Source of the DNA: Roseomonas mucosa
GTDB taxonomy: Bacteria > Pseudomonadota > Alphaproteobacteria > Acetobacterales > Acetobacteraceae
DNA length: 58,247 nucleotides
Assembly: GCA_945878375.1 (NCBI GenBank)
Contig: CAMDWG010000022.1
Span: 1-58,247, forward strand
Direction: 5' to 3'
Below the pieces are notes generated by a model. That model saw only the letters and a list, made by a program, of their open reading frames with translations. It had not been told where the DNA came from and searched no databases. A program made the translations under genes and the position numbers. Below are positions 33,691 through 42,359 of this stretch, piece by piece (position 1 is the stretch's first letter; every line of letters begins with the position of its first letter).

Positions 33691-34730
33691 GGCGCCTCGG
33701 CCTCCATCAGCGCGGCGCCGAGGCGGCTTGCGGCTTCGGCGCTGGCCTCCGTCACCACGATGCGCGGCAGGCCGAGGCGATGCAGGGCGGCCCCGGCCCA
33801 GGGCTCGGTGAGCGCGGGCGACCAGCGCAGCCGGATCAGGTCCGCCTCCAGCGCCGCGCCGTCCAGCAGGGTCAGCGCGGCGGCGTCCACCCCCTCGATC
33901 TCCAGCCCGATGCCGGAGGCCGCGAGGGCCGCGCGGCGGCGGGCCAGCGCCTCGGGGTCGGCGGCGGCGGACAGGGGAAGGGTGACGGTCAGCAGCCCGG
34001 GCGGGATGGCGTTCGCCGTGGCGTCCTGCAGCAGGCCGGCGGGCAGCGGCAGGTGCAGGCGCGGCGGCGGCGGTGTGCCGAGCAAACCCCGCGCCTCCGC
34101 CGGATCGGCCAGCGCGCCGAGCAGCCGCGCGGCCAGCCGCCTTGCGGCGTGGTCCAGAAGATCCGGATCCCCCCCGAGCGTGCCGAGGGCCAGCCGCAGC
34201 CGCGCGCGGTCCGGCTCGATCCGCAGGAAGGCCGGGCGCGTGCCCCCGGCCACCGGCCAGCCCCGCAGGCGCCGCACCCCGGCATCGAGCGGCATGGCAT
34301 CGAGGAAGGCATCCAGCCCGGCCAGCCCCGGCCCGTCATCCGGCAGGCGCGGCACCGGGGCCGGGCCGCCACCGCCATAGGCCAGCAGCGCGGCGGCGTC
34401 GCGCTGCAGGCAGAGGATCTGTGTATGGGCCGGGCCGACCAGCCGTTCCACCAGTTCCCGTAGCCGCGTGGCGCGGCCGGGCTCGGCGCCGACCAGCAGC
34501 AGGTCGCCGCCGGGCCCGTCCAGCACCTGCCCCCCGGCGGCGAGCGCGCCTTCCTGCAACAGCGCGCGGGCCACCTTGCGCCGGTGCGGCGCGGCTTCCT
34601 CCACGCGCAGCACCACGCGGCCCCGCCCATCCCGCGTGGCGCGGCGCAGGGCGGCGGCAAGGCCGGGGTCCTGTTCGGGGGCGGGTTCGGCGCCCTGCTC
34701 GGGCCTCTCTTCGGGGGTCGGGTCGGTCAT
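33687..34730 (-). CDS. Degenerate EAL-domain-like protein (first of a pair)
   Basis: A 347-aa protein with the ATG at 34730; the frame stays open to 34883 and would add a proline-rich 51-residue extension. The C-terminus carries LEADLIRLRWSPAL and GLPRIVVTEASAEAASRLG, closely parallel to the segment in its downstream neighbour, pointing to an old tandem duplication. The N-terminal half (VVLRVEEAAPHRR, DLLLVGAEPGRATRLRELVE) resembles neither a clear receiver nor a GGDEF domain, though a degenerate GGDEF-like fold is possible. No membrane segments. Function unknown; probably works with the neighbour. Confidence 0.55.
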   Translation of the reverse strand: MTDPTPEERPEQGAEPAPEQDPGLAAALRRATRDGRGRVVLRVEEAAPHRRKVARALLQEGALAAGGQVLDGPGGDLLLVGAEPGRATRLRELVERLVGPAHTQILCLQRDAAALLAYGGGGPAPVPRLPDDGPGLAGLDAFLDAMPLDAGVRRLRGWPVAGGTRPAFLRIEPDRARLRLALGTLGGDPDLLDHAARRLAARLLGALADPAEARGLLGTPPPPRLHLPLPAGLLQDATANAIPPGLLTVTLPLSAAADPEALARRRAALAASGIGLEIEGVDAAALTLLDGAALEADLIRLRWSPALTEPWAGAALHRLGLPRIVVTEASAEAASRLGAALMEAEAP

Positions 34731-34949
34731 CGGCTCGGGCGCCTGGTTGCGCCAGGTTGGCGCGGGATTGCGCCGGATGGCGCGGAGAAGGGGGTGCGGC
34801 GCCGGGGCGGGCGGCGCCGGGATCGGGCGTGCTGGCGGCGGGGGCGGCAGCGTTCGGCTCGTCAGGTGGGTCGTCCCGGGCATGTGTCTTCGGCAGCCCC
34901 CCGCCGCAGGGCGACGGGCGGCCGGGCGCAGGCTAGGTTTGCACCCGTG

Positions 34950-35681
34950 ATGCTTGCGGAATCCTTATCTCCCGGCTGGTTGCCTGCCGGCCTGCGCATC
35001 TACGCGATCGGCGACCCGCATGGCTGCGCGGCGCGGCTGGCCGCGCTGCATCGCACGATTGCCGAGGACGCGGCGCGCCGCCCCCTGGCGAGGCAGGGCG
35101 GCGGGGCGCAGGTGCTGGTGGTGCATCTGGGCGATTATGTGGATCGCGGCCCGGACAGCGCGGGCGTGCTCGCGCTGCTGCGCGGGCCCTGCCCGATCCC
35201 CGGGGGCGCTTGGGTCCACCTGGCCGGGAATCACGAACAGATGATGCTCGCCGCCCTCGACCCTGGTGCGGAGGCGGAGGTGGTGGGCTTCTGGCTCGAC
35301 AATGGCGGCGCGGCGACGCTGGAAAGCTATGGCGCCGATCCGCGCGATCCGCGGAGCTGGGGGGCGGTGCCGCAACGCGATCTCGACCTGTTGCGCGGCC
35401 TGCCGGGCAGCCTCGCCCTGGGCGGGTATCTGTTCGCCCATGCGGGGGTGCGGCCGGATGTGCCGCTCGACCGGCAGGACCCGATGGACCTCGCCTGGAT
35501 CCGGGAGCCCTTCCTGTCCTGGCGCGGCGGGCTGGGCGCGGTGGTGGTGCATGGCCACACCCCGGCAAGGGGGCCGGAGGTGCTGGCGCATCGGATCGGG
35601 ATCGACACCGGCGCGGTGCTCGGGGGGCCGCTGACCTGCGCGGTGCTGGAGGGGGAGCGGGTCGGGTTCCTCTTCGGGTAG
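34950..35681 (+). CDS. PPP-type serine/threonine protein phosphatase-like metallophosphoesterase
   Basis: A 243-aa calcineurin-like phosphoesterase. The metal-binding motifs are complete: GDPHG at 21-25, GDYVDRGPDS at 61-70, GNHEQMM at 93-99 and a late HGHTP. Both the length and the GDYVDRG signature fit bacterial PrpA/ApaH-like phosphatases. It would hydrolyse phosphoproteins or dinucleoside polyphosphates in the cytosol. The start is the ATG at 34950 (GTG at 34947 is possible). It is divergent from the EAL-like pair across about 220 bases and precedes hldE by about 93 bases. Confidence 0.87.
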   Translation: MLAESLSPGWLPAGLRIYAIGDPHGCAARLAALHRTIAEDAARRPLARQGGGAQVLVVHLGDYVDRGPDSAGVLALLRGPCPIPGGAWVHLAGNHEQMMLAALDPGAEAEVVGFWLDNGGAATLESYGADPRDPRSWGAVPQRDLDLLRGLPGSLALGGYLFAHAGVRPDVPLDRQDPMDLAWIREPFLSWRGGLGAVVVHGHTPARGPEVLAHRIGIDTGAVLGGPLTCAVLEGERVGFLFG

Positions 35682-35774
35682 CGGCGGCGCCTGGGATGTT
35701 CGCCTCGTCCCTCGCCGAGACTTTGCCGCCCCCCTGCCTTGCGCCGTCCCGTCCGGCTGCGCTACGGAACTGTC

Positions 35775-37226
35775 ATGCAAGGCTCCGCGCCCGGCGCACG
35801 CTCGCTGGCCGAGATTTCGCTCGCCGATCTCGCGGATGCGGTCCGCCAGCTTCGTCGCGCCTCCGTCCTGGTGGTGGGCGATGCGATGCTGGACCGCTAC
35901 GTCTATGGGCGGGTGGAGCGCGTCTCCACGGAGGCGCCGGTCCCGATCCTGTCGGTGGAACGCGAAGTCGCCTTGCCTGGCGGCGCCGGCAATGTGGTCC
36001 GCAACCTGACCGCGCTCGGCGCGGCGGTGGCCTTCGTCTCCGTGGTGGGGGATGACCAGGCGGGCAGCGACCTGACCGGGCTGATCGGCGGCCAGCCGGG
36101 CGTCGAGCCCTGGCTGCTGGTGCAGGGTGGCCGCGCCACCACGACCAAGACCCGCTTCATCGCCGCCGGCCAGCAGGTGATGCGCGCCGACCACGAAAGC
36201 CCGAGCCCGATCCAGCAGCGCCTGGCCGACCGGCTGGTGCGGATCGCGGCGGATGCGATCGCCGCGACCTCTGTCATGGTCCTGTCCGACTACCAGAAGG
36301 GCGTGCTGGGCGGGGAGACTCCGAAGCGCCTGATCGCCGCCGCGCGTGCCGCCGGGCGCCGGGTGGTGGTGGACCCGAAGGGAAGCGACTACGGCCTCTA
36401 TGCCGGCGCCGACCTGATCACGCCGAGCCGCGCGGAACTGGCCCAGGCCTCTGGCATGCCGGTGGGGACGGAGGCCGAGATCGTCGCCGCCGCCCGCGCG
36501 CTGATCGCGGCCCATGGTTTCGGCGCCGTGCTCGTCACCCGCAGCCAGGACGGGATGACGCTGGTGGAAGCCGGCGCCGACCGCCACTTCCCGGCCGAGG
36601 CGGCGGAGGTGAATGACGTGCTCGGCGCAGGCGACACCGCGGTGGCGGTGGTGGCGGCGGGGCTGGCGGCGGGGCTCGCGCTGCCGGTGGCGGCGCGGCT
36701 GTCCAACATCGCCGCCGGGATCGTGGTGGGGAAGGCGGGCACGGCGGTGGCGCGGGAAGTCGATCTGCTCGACGCGCTCGCGCCCGGCCGCAGCGTGCTG
36801 CGGAAGCTGCGGGGCAGGGCGGACGCGGCGGATCAGGTGGAGCGCTGGCGCCGCCGGGGCTGGCGCATCGGCTTCGCCACCGGCTGCTTCGACCTGCTGC
36901 AGCCGGCCCATGTGCAATTCCTGGACCGGGCGCGGGGCTGGTGCGACCGGCTGGTGGTCGGGCTGCATTCGGATGGCTCCGCGCGGCAACTGCGTGGAGA
37001 CGGCCAGCCGATCCAGGACCAGGGGGCGCGGGCGGCGACGCTGGCGAGCCTCGCCTCGGTCGATCTCGTCACCGTCTTCGAGGAAAACAGCCCGGTTGAG
37101 CTGATCCGGCAGCTGCGCCCCGACCTGCTGGTGCGCGGCACCGATGGCGGCCTGCCGTCCTTCGCCGGGATCGAGCTGGTGCAGGAATGGGGCGGCGCCC
37201 TGCGGGATGCGGGCGCGGAGACGTAG
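35775..37226 (+). CDS. hldE: Bifunctional heptose-7-phosphate kinase/heptose-1-phosphate adenylyltransferase
   Basis: A 483-aa two-domain enzyme making ADP-heptose for the LPS inner core. The N-terminal PfkB-type kinase (about 1-325) has GGAGNVVRNL near 70 and NDVLGAGDTAVAV near 281. The C-terminal nucleotidyltransferase (from about 360) begins GCFDLLQPAH (370-379); the usual HxGH is QPAH, so the first catalytic His and the Gly are replaced. The rest of the domain (RAATLASLASVDLVTVFEE, LIRQLRPDLLVRG) is well kept. The ATG at 35775 fits the family start. Kinase activity is likely; adenylyltransferase activity is less certain. Confidence 0.9.
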   Translation: MQGSAPGARSLAEISLADLADAVRQLRRASVLVVGDAMLDRYVYGRVERVSTEAPVPILSVEREVALPGGAGNVVRNLTALGAAVAFVSVVGDDQAGSDLTGLIGGQPGVEPWLLVQGGRATTTKTRFIAAGQQVMRADHESPSPIQQRLADRLVRIAADAIAATSVMVLSDYQKGVLGGETPKRLIAAARAAGRRVVVDPKGSDYGLYAGADLITPSRAELAQASGMPVGTEAEIVAAARALIAAHGFGAVLVTRSQDGMTLVEAGADRHFPAEAAEVNDVLGAGDTAVAVVAAGLAAGLALPVAARLSNIAAGIVVGKAGTAVAREVDLLDALAPGRSVLRKLRGRADAADQVERWRRRGWRIGFATGCFDLLQPAHVQFLDRARGWCDRLVVGLHSDGSARQLRGDGQPIQDQGARAATLASLASVDLVTVFEENSPVELIRQLRPDLLVRGTDGGLPSFAGIELVQEWGGALRDAGAET

Positions 37227-37232
37227 TGGTTC

Positions 37233-37715
37233 CTATTCAACCCTGAGCGCGGCGCGGAGTTCCGCCTGCCCGGCCGGGTCCTGCAGGCCGGCCAGCCGGC
37301 CGGCGGCGGTGACGGCGTAGCGGTGCAGCAGCGCCTTGCGGCGCGCGGGCGCCAGGGCATGCGCGGGGGCGTCGCGCAGCAGCGTCGCATCGGGCCCCTC
37401 CGCCACCAGCAGCCCGGCATCGGCCGGGATCAGCGCCTGGGGGAAATCCAGATCCACCGCGAAGAACAGCCGGTCGCAGAATTCGCGATAGTCGGGCCAT
37501 TTGCTGTCCGACAGGAAATCCCGCGCGCAGGATTTCACCTCGACCACCGCGAAGCCGCCATCGGGCAGCAAGGCGAGGATATCGGCGCGCCGGCCATTGG
37601 GCAGCGGCATCTCCGTCACCGGCGCCCAGCCGCGCCGCGCGCAGAAGCGGGCGGCGGCGCGGCAGATCGCGACCGTCCGCAGGGCGGGTGGGATGAGGGC
37701 TCGGGGCGCATCCAT
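37233..37715 (-). CDS. mmcB: MmcB-family DNA repair protein
   Basis: A 160-aa putative nuclease with a PD-(D/E)xK-like core: RRADILALLPDGGFAVVEVKS (Asp and Glu-x-Lys), then SDSKWPDYREFCDRLFFAV. MmcB is known from Caulobacter as an SOS-induced gene giving mitomycin C resistance. The ATG at 37715 is chosen because an exact LexA-type box ends 9 bases upstream; the alternative ATG at 37751 would lie beyond that box. It converges with hldE, with 6 bases between stops, and is divergent from the Rrf2 gene. Confidence 0.88.
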   Translation of the reverse strand: MDAPRALIPPALRTVAICRAAARFCARRGWAPVTEMPLPNGRRADILALLPDGGFAVVEVKSCARDFLSDSKWPDYREFCDRLFFAVDLDFPQALIPADAGLLVAEGPDATLLRDAPAHALAPARRKALLHRYAVTAAGRLAGLQDPAGQAELRAALRVE

Positions 37716-37723
37716 GCCTCCAT

Positions 37724-37738
37724 GTTCGTGCTCCGTTC
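37724..37738. promoter_or_regulatory. LexA-type SOS box upstream of mmcB
   Basis: GTTC-GTGCTCC-GTTC matches the alphaproteobacterial LexA consensus GTTC-N7-GTTC exactly. It lies 9-23 bases upstream of the mmcB ATG, so LexA bound here would block transcription start. mmcB is a known SOS gene in Caulobacter, which supports the call. Confidence 0.85.
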
Positions 37739-37804
37739 GCGCAATGGTCAAGGCTGCGCGAGAGGCGGGTGGAACCGCCCCGGCGCCATGCGTGTTGGCG
37801 CTGC

Positions 37805-38251
37805 ATGGTCGCCACGCGCTTCGCCGTTGCCATCCACATCCTGCTGCTGCTGGCCGCCGAGCCGTCCTCCCAGGCGACGAGCGGGCGGATCGCGCTGAGT
37901 GTCGGCACCAACCCGGTGGTGATCCGGCGCCTGGCCGGGCAATTGGCGCGGGCGGGGCTGCTGCGGATCCGGCGCGGGCCGGGCGGGGCGGAACTGGCCC
38001 GCCCGCCGGCGGAGATCACCCTGGCCGAGGTCTGGGCCGCGATGCGCCGCCCCGGCCTGCCGCTGCTGCCCACCCATCCTGGCCCCCAGCGCGGCGGCGA
38101 TGCGCTGGGCCGCGCCGTCCCGGCGCTGCTGCGCGCCGGGCTGGACGAAGCCGAGGGCGCGATGGAGCGGAAGCTGGCGGGGACCACCCTGCAAGCCCTG
38201 CTCGACCGGCTGGGCGCGGCGGAAGCCGGCGCGGCGGGGCCGGGTGGATGA
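37805..38251 (+). CDS. Rrf2-family transcriptional regulator (YwnA-like)
   Basis: A 148-aa winged-helix regulator of the Rrf2 family: MVATRFAVAIHILLLLAAE start, recognition region SGRIALSVGTNPVVIRRLAGQLARAGLL, wing RRGPGGAELARPP. The three Cys residues that bind Fe-S in IscR/NsrR are absent, so it is of the YwnA type that senses redox or metabolites by other means. It could control the following small membrane protein or the divergent mmcB. Target unknown. Confidence 0.85.
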   Translation: MVATRFAVAIHILLLLAAEPSSQATSGRIALSVGTNPVVIRRLAGQLARAGLLRIRRGPGGAELARPPAEITLAEVWAAMRRPGLPLLPTHPGPQRGGDALGRAVPALLRAGLDEAEGAMERKLAGTTLQALLDRLGAAEAGAAGPGG

Positions 38252-38328
38252 CGCCGCGCGTGGTTCGGGCTGCCATCCGCCGCCGCTTTGCGGCACTCTG
38301 ACCCGGACCGCGACCCGTGGAGCGTCCG

Positions 38329-38715
38329 ATGGACCCTGTGGAGGTTGTGATCGACCATTGCATCCGGCGCGGCCTCGCCTTCGCGGGGCTGGGGGTGGGG
38401 CTGGTGATGCTGTCCCTGTCCTTCGACCTGCCGCTGGCGCTGCGCTGCGGGGCGGGGCTGGTCGCGGCGGTGGCCGGGGCGATGCTGGTCGGCGCCTGGC
38501 GCGCGCCACGGCGCGACATGCGCCACAGCGAGGCCTGGGCGCTGCTCGATGACTGGAAGCCGGAATTGCTGCGCGGCCGCCGGCCGGATGTGGAGGATCG
38601 GCTGCGCCGCACGCTGCGCCGGCGGCTGATGTGGCATGCCGAGCGCGTGGGGTTGCTGGCCTTGGGGCTGTGGGGGGTGCTGGGCGTGGTGGTCGCGGGG
38701 CAGTTGGCGCGGTAG
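38329..38715 (+). CDS. Small membrane protein, 128 aa
   Basis: A 128-aa protein with two N-terminal hydrophobic helices (about 14-32 and 35-50), a central charged part (RAPRRDMRHSEAWALLDDWKPELLRGRRPDVEDRLRRTL region) and a third helix at the C-terminus (LLALGLWGVLGVVVAGQL). The ATG at 38329 has GGAG 8 bases upstream; GTG at 38317 is possible. It lies 77 bases after the Rrf2 gene. I do not recognise a family. Confidence 0.65.
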   Translation: MDPVEVVIDHCIRRGLAFAGLGVGLVMLSLSFDLPLALRCGAGLVAAVAGAMLVGAWRAPRRDMRHSEAWALLDDWKPELLRGRRPDVEDRLRRTLRRRLMWHAERVGLLALGLWGVLGVVVAGQLAR

Positions 38716-38754
38716 CTGGCGGTGGAGCGGCGCGAAGAGGGGCCCAGCCCCCCC

Positions 38755-39276
38755 CTATTCCGGCAGGCTGTGGTCGCCCTCGCCCAGCGTCTTCTGCATG
38801 ATGACCACATCCAGCCATCGGCCGAACTTGAAGCCCGCAGCCTTCATCACGCCCACACGGCGGAAGCCGGCCGAGACATGCAGCCCGATGGAGCCGGCAT
38901 TCTCGGAATCGCCGATCAGCGCATACATTTGTCGCAATCCAGCCGCCTCGGCGCGGCCCAGCAGTGCTTCCACCAGCGCCTTGCCGACGCCCTGGCCGCG
39001 CACATCGTCGCGCACATAGATCGCGTTCTCGGCCGTGTAGCGGTAGCCGGAGCGGTTGCGGAACGGCGCGTGATAGGCATAGCCGAGCACGGTGCCGTCC
39101 GGCGCTTCCGCCACCAGCCAGGCGAAGCCCTGGCCGGTGATCAGGGCGAAGCGGGCGGCCATCTCCGCCGGGTCGGGCGGCGTTTCCTCGAAGGTGCCGG
39201 TGCCGTGCAGCACGTGATGCGCGTAGATCGCGGCCAGCGCGGGGATATCGGCTTCGGTGGCGTCGCGGATCGGCAT
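38755..39276 (-). CDS. GNAT N-acetyltransferase (phosphinothricin/methionine sulfoximine type)
   Basis: A 173-aa GNAT enzyme. It has the MIRDATEADIPALAAIYAHHV-type start (here MPIRDATEADIPALAAIYAHHV... spread over 1-22), the GTGTFEETPP segment, and acetyl-CoA-binding motif A VRGQGVGKALVEALL, with HVSAGFRRVGVMKAAGFKFGRWLDV near the end. This arrangement is typical of the PAT/MddA-like subgroup that acetylates phosphinothricin or methionine sulfoximine/sulfone. Cytosolic. It lies 42 bases before the amidase stop on the same strand, so it may be the distal gene of a unit with it. Confidence 0.87.
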   Translation of the reverse strand: MPIRDATEADIPALAAIYAHHVLHGTGTFEETPPDPAEMAARFALITGQGFAWLVAEAPDGTVLGYAYHAPFRNRSGYRYTAENAIYVRDDVRGQGVGKALVEALLGRAEAAGLRQMYALIGDSENAGSIGLHVSAGFRRVGVMKAAGFKFGRWLDVVIMQKTLGEGDHSLPE

Positions 39277-39318
39277 GGGCCAGGGCTTAATGCGCGAAAC
39301 CGCGCCTCGCAAGCGCGC

Positions 39319-40515
39319 TCAACCCGCCCGTGTCATCTCCGCCGCCACGCGTTCGGCCAGCGCCAGCAGCGCGCGGTCGCGGCCGGGTGCTGCGACCAGC
39401 GACAGGCCGACCGGCGCGCCACCCGACCATGCGCCGGGGATCGAGACCTCGCACAGCCCGGCCAGCCCCGCGATGGCGGTCACGCCCAGCGTCCTCTCCC
39501 GCACCGCCTGCTGCCAGTCCAGCGAGACATCGACCTTCGGCGCGGGGATGGGAGAGGTGGGGTAGATCAGCACCGCGCCGCCCTGCAGCAGGCCGCGCAA
39601 CCGGGCGCGGAAGCCGTCGCGGAAGCGCCGCGCGGCGATGGCCTTGGCCGGGTCGGTTGCCTTGGCGATGGCGAAGCGTTCGCCGACGCCGGGCCCGAAG
39701 GCGGGCTGCGTCGCCTCGATCCAGGAGCCGAGCGTGGCCCAGGCTTCCTCGGCCTGCGCGTGGCGGAAATGCTCGAACACCACATCGAGGGATTCGGGCA
39801 CCAGGTTGATCGACAGCGCCTGGCCGAGCAAGGATTCGGTGGCCGCGAGATGCCCGGACAGGGCGGCGGCTGTGGCGGGCAGGGCGTTGACCCAGGCTTC
39901 CTGCACCTTCAGCAGCGGGCCGAGCGGGCCTTCGCCGCCCGGCGGCAGGGCCACCTCTCCCACCCGGCGCAGCACGGTCGCGCTGCGGGCGAACCAGCCG
40001 GCTGTGTCGAAGCTGGGCCCGAGGCCGCGCGCGCCCGTCAGGTTCACCACGCCCCAGGACGGGCGGATGCCATAGATGCCGCAATAGGAGGCCGGGATGC
40101 GGACCGAGCCGCCAGTGTCCGAACCCAGCGCGAAATCCACCAGCCCCGCCGCCACCGTCGCGGCCGAGCCGCAGGACGATCCGCCGGGGAAGCGATCCGG
40201 CGCGGCAGTGCTGATCGGCGTGCCGTGCCACACATTCTCGCCGGTCAGCCCATAGGCGAGTTCGACCGTCTTGGTCTTGCCGCGCAGATGCGCGCCGGCT
40301 TCGAGCAGCGCCGAGACCAGCGGCGCGGTGCTGGCGGCGACCGGGTTGGTGCGGGCCCAATCCGGATTGCCATAGGTCGTGGCGCTGCCCGCGACGTCGA
40401 AGAGGTCCTTCACCGCGAAATCGAGACCGGCGAGCGGACCTTCGGCCGCGCCCTGGATCTCCACGCGGGGGCCGGGCACGAAGGCCCCGACCGTGTCTTC
40501 CGTCACCCGCGGCAT
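39319..40515 (-). CDS. Amidase-signature-family hydrolase
   Basis: A 398-aa amidase with the Ser-cisSer-Lys triad: Lys36 (FAVKDLF), GGSSCGSAATVAAG (111-124) and nucleophile Ser137 in GSDTGGSVRIPAS. It is shorter than GatA (about 480) and lacks its C-terminal features, resembling the compact AMI1-like amidases. It would hydrolyse a small amide, perhaps linked to the downstream acetyltransferase. No signal peptide. The ATG at 40515 (MPRVTEDTVG) is well supported. Confidence 0.88.
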   Translation of the reverse strand: MPRVTEDTVGAFVPGPRVEIQGAAEGPLAGLDFAVKDLFDVAGSATTYGNPDWARTNPVAASTAPLVSALLEAGAHLRGKTKTVELAYGLTGENVWHGTPISTAAPDRFPGGSSCGSAATVAAGLVDFALGSDTGGSVRIPASYCGIYGIRPSWGVVNLTGARGLGPSFDTAGWFARSATVLRRVGEVALPPGGEGPLGPLLKVQEAWVNALPATAAALSGHLAATESLLGQALSINLVPESLDVVFEHFRHAQAEEAWATLGSWIEATQPAFGPGVGERFAIAKATDPAKAIAARRFRDGFRARLRGLLQGGAVLIYPTSPIPAPKVDVSLDWQQAVRERTLGVTAIAGLAGLCEVSIPGAWSGGAPVGLSLVAAPGRDRALLALAERVAAEMTRAG

Positions 40516-40606
40516 TGCAACGGCTCCCTCAACGCGATGTCCTGGGCGATACCCGGCTCCCCAATTCCTGCGGCAGGGCCGCTGGAAATACAATGCCCGA
40601 GTAACG

Positions 40607-41326
40607 TCACGCCAGCGGGGCGTGGGTGGGGGCGGGGGCGAGGCCCGCCGTGGCGCCAGCAAGCGAGGCGCGCGGGGCGCCGGTGTGGTCCCAATTCGCG
40701 TCATCCAGCCAGGCGGCGATCGCATCGCGCCGCGCCGGCCATTCCTCATCCAGGATCGAGAACCAGGCGGTGTCGCGCCGTCGCCCCTTCACAACGCCAT
40801 GCGCGCGGTGGATGCCTTCCGGCACGAAGCCCAGCCGCCGCGCGGCGGAGACACTCGGCGCGTTCAGCGCGTTGCACTTCCACACCAGCCGGCGATAGCC
40901 GAGATCGTCCATCGCGTGGCGCATCAGCAGGAACATCGCCTCCGTCGCCGCGCGCGTTTTCCGCAGGCGGGGGGAGAACCAGATATGGCCGATCTCGATC
41001 GCGGCGTTGGCGGGCTGGATGTCCATCAGCGTCAGCCAGCCCTCGACGCGCCCCGAACGGTGGGGGCGGATGGCAAACGCCATCGGGTCGTGCTGCGCGG
41101 CGAAGGCCGCGACATGGCCGCGGAGTGCCGCGGCATCCGCGAAGGGGCCGTAGCCGAGATAGGCCCAAGTCTCGCCGGCCGAATCGGCCTGCGCCGCCAC
41201 CCACAGATCCTCCGCATGCCGCACCGCGAGCGGTTCCAGCGTGACGGCGGCGCCGCGATGGGGGATGCGGGCGGGCAGGGGGCGGGGGGTGGGATCGACC
41301 TCGGGGCCGAGGGGCGGGGTGCTCAT
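40607..41326 (-). CDS. GNAT N-acetyltransferase (RimJ/RimL type)
   Basis: A 239-aa GNAT protein of the RimJ/RimL-like group: VTLEPLAVRHAEDLWVAAQ, then IEIGHIWFSPRLRKTRAATEAMFLLMRHAMDDLGYRRLVWKC and NAPSVSAARRLGFVPEGIHRAHGVVKGRRRDTAWFSILDEEW. This set is shared with acetyltransferases that modify protein N-termini, cell-wall compounds or antibiotics. The C-terminal 25 residues are Ala/Pro-rich and dispensable-looking. It is divergent from the ferredoxin reductase gene, with about 97 bases between starts. Confidence 0.86.
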   Translation of the reverse strand: MSTPPLGPEVDPTPRPLPARIPHRGAAVTLEPLAVRHAEDLWVAAQADSAGETWAYLGYGPFADAAALRGHVAAFAAQHDPMAFAIRPHRSGRVEGWLTLMDIQPANAAIEIGHIWFSPRLRKTRAATEAMFLLMRHAMDDLGYRRLVWKCNALNAPSVSAARRLGFVPEGIHRAHGVVKGRRRDTAWFSILDEEWPARRDAIAAWLDDANWDHTGAPRASLAGATAGLAPAPTHAPLA

Positions 41327-41423
41327 CCGCGCATCATGGGGCGGTGCCTGGGCTTGCGCCATATCAGCGCGACGGGGGCGCTCGCATTGCAGCATCGGGG
41401 CTTTCGAGGCAATGAAAGCGGCC

Positions 41424-42242
41424 ATGACCAGCACAGCAGATAGCGGCCCGGCGGCGACCGTCGCGGCGCCGCCCGGCTTCTTCGCGGAACGGGTCCTGAC
41501 GGTCCATCATTGGACCGACCGCCTGTTCTCCTTCACCTGCACGCGCGACCCGGCCTTCCGCTTCGGGGCGGGCCAATTCGCCATGATCGGGCTGATGGTG
41601 GAGGGCAAGCCGCTGGTGCGCGCCTATTCCATGGTCTCCCCACCGTGGGAGGAGCATCTGGAGTTCCTCTCGATCAAGGTGCAGCAGGGGCCGCTGACCT
41701 CGCGGCTCCAGCATATCCGGCCGGGGGATACGGTGCTGATCGGGCGGAAGGCGACGGGCACGCTGCTGCCTGACAACCTGCTGCCCGGGGGCACGCTGTG
41801 GTTCTTCGCCACCGGCACCGGGCTTGCGCCCTTCATGAGCCTGATCCGCGACCCCGGCACCTATGACCGCTTCGACCGCGTGGTGCTGGTGCACACGGTG
41901 CGGGAGGTGGCGGAGCTGGCCTATCGCGAACTCATCTCCGCCGAGCTGCCGGGCCATGAATTGCTGGGCGAGCTGGTGGCGGAACGCCTGACCTACCTGC
42001 CCTGCGTGACGCGGGAGCCCTTCGCGCGCGGCAAGCGCATCACCACGATGATCGAGGATGGCAGCCTGACCGGCGATCTCGGCCTGCCGCCGCTCGACCC
42101 CGCGCGGGACCGGGCGATGCTCTGCGGGTCGGAGGCGATGAACGCCGATGTCCGCGCGCTGCTGGAAGCGCGGGGCTTCGTCGAAGGATCGAACAGCAAT
42201 CCCGGAAGTTATGTGGTGGAGAAGGCCTTCGTCACGAAGTAG
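41424..42242 (+). CDS. fpr: Ferredoxin--NADP(+) reductase
   Basis: A 272-aa FAD enzyme of the bacterial Fpr class, passing electrons between NADPH and ferredoxin or flavodoxin. FAD motif RAYSMVSPPWEEHLEF, GPLTSRLQ, NADP-binding ATGTGLAPFMSLIRD and the closing SNSNPGSYVVEKAFVTK are all typical. It is cytosolic and often tied to oxidative-stress defence. Start at 41424 (MTSTADSG) is preferred; another ATG lies at 41412. No adjacent ferredoxin gene is seen. Confidence 0.92.
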   Translation: MTSTADSGPAATVAAPPGFFAERVLTVHHWTDRLFSFTCTRDPAFRFGAGQFAMIGLMVEGKPLVRAYSMVSPPWEEHLEFLSIKVQQGPLTSRLQHIRPGDTVLIGRKATGTLLPDNLLPGGTLWFFATGTGLAPFMSLIRDPGTYDRFDRVVLVHTVREVAELAYRELISAELPGHELLGELVAERLTYLPCVTREPFARGKRITTMIEDGSLTGDLGLPPLDPARDRAMLCGSEAMNADVRALLEARGFVEGSNSNPGSYVVEKAFVTK

Positions 42243-42359
42243 CGCCGGCCGCGTTTCGGCGATTCGGCGCCGGGACGGCCATTGCGCTGGCGCCGGTCGA
42301 TCCGTAATGAGGGGTGTGGTGCGTTCCGCCCCCGACGGGACAACGAACAGGAGGAAACA

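Noticed and set aside
33687-34883. Longer start at 34883 for the first EAL-like protein
   Set aside because: It would add a proline-rich, low-complexity extension; the ATG at 34730 is simpler, though the choice is not certain.
38722-41244. 840-codon plus-strand frame across two GNAT genes and the amidase
   Set aside because: Covers three well-supported genes on the other strand; compositional artefact.
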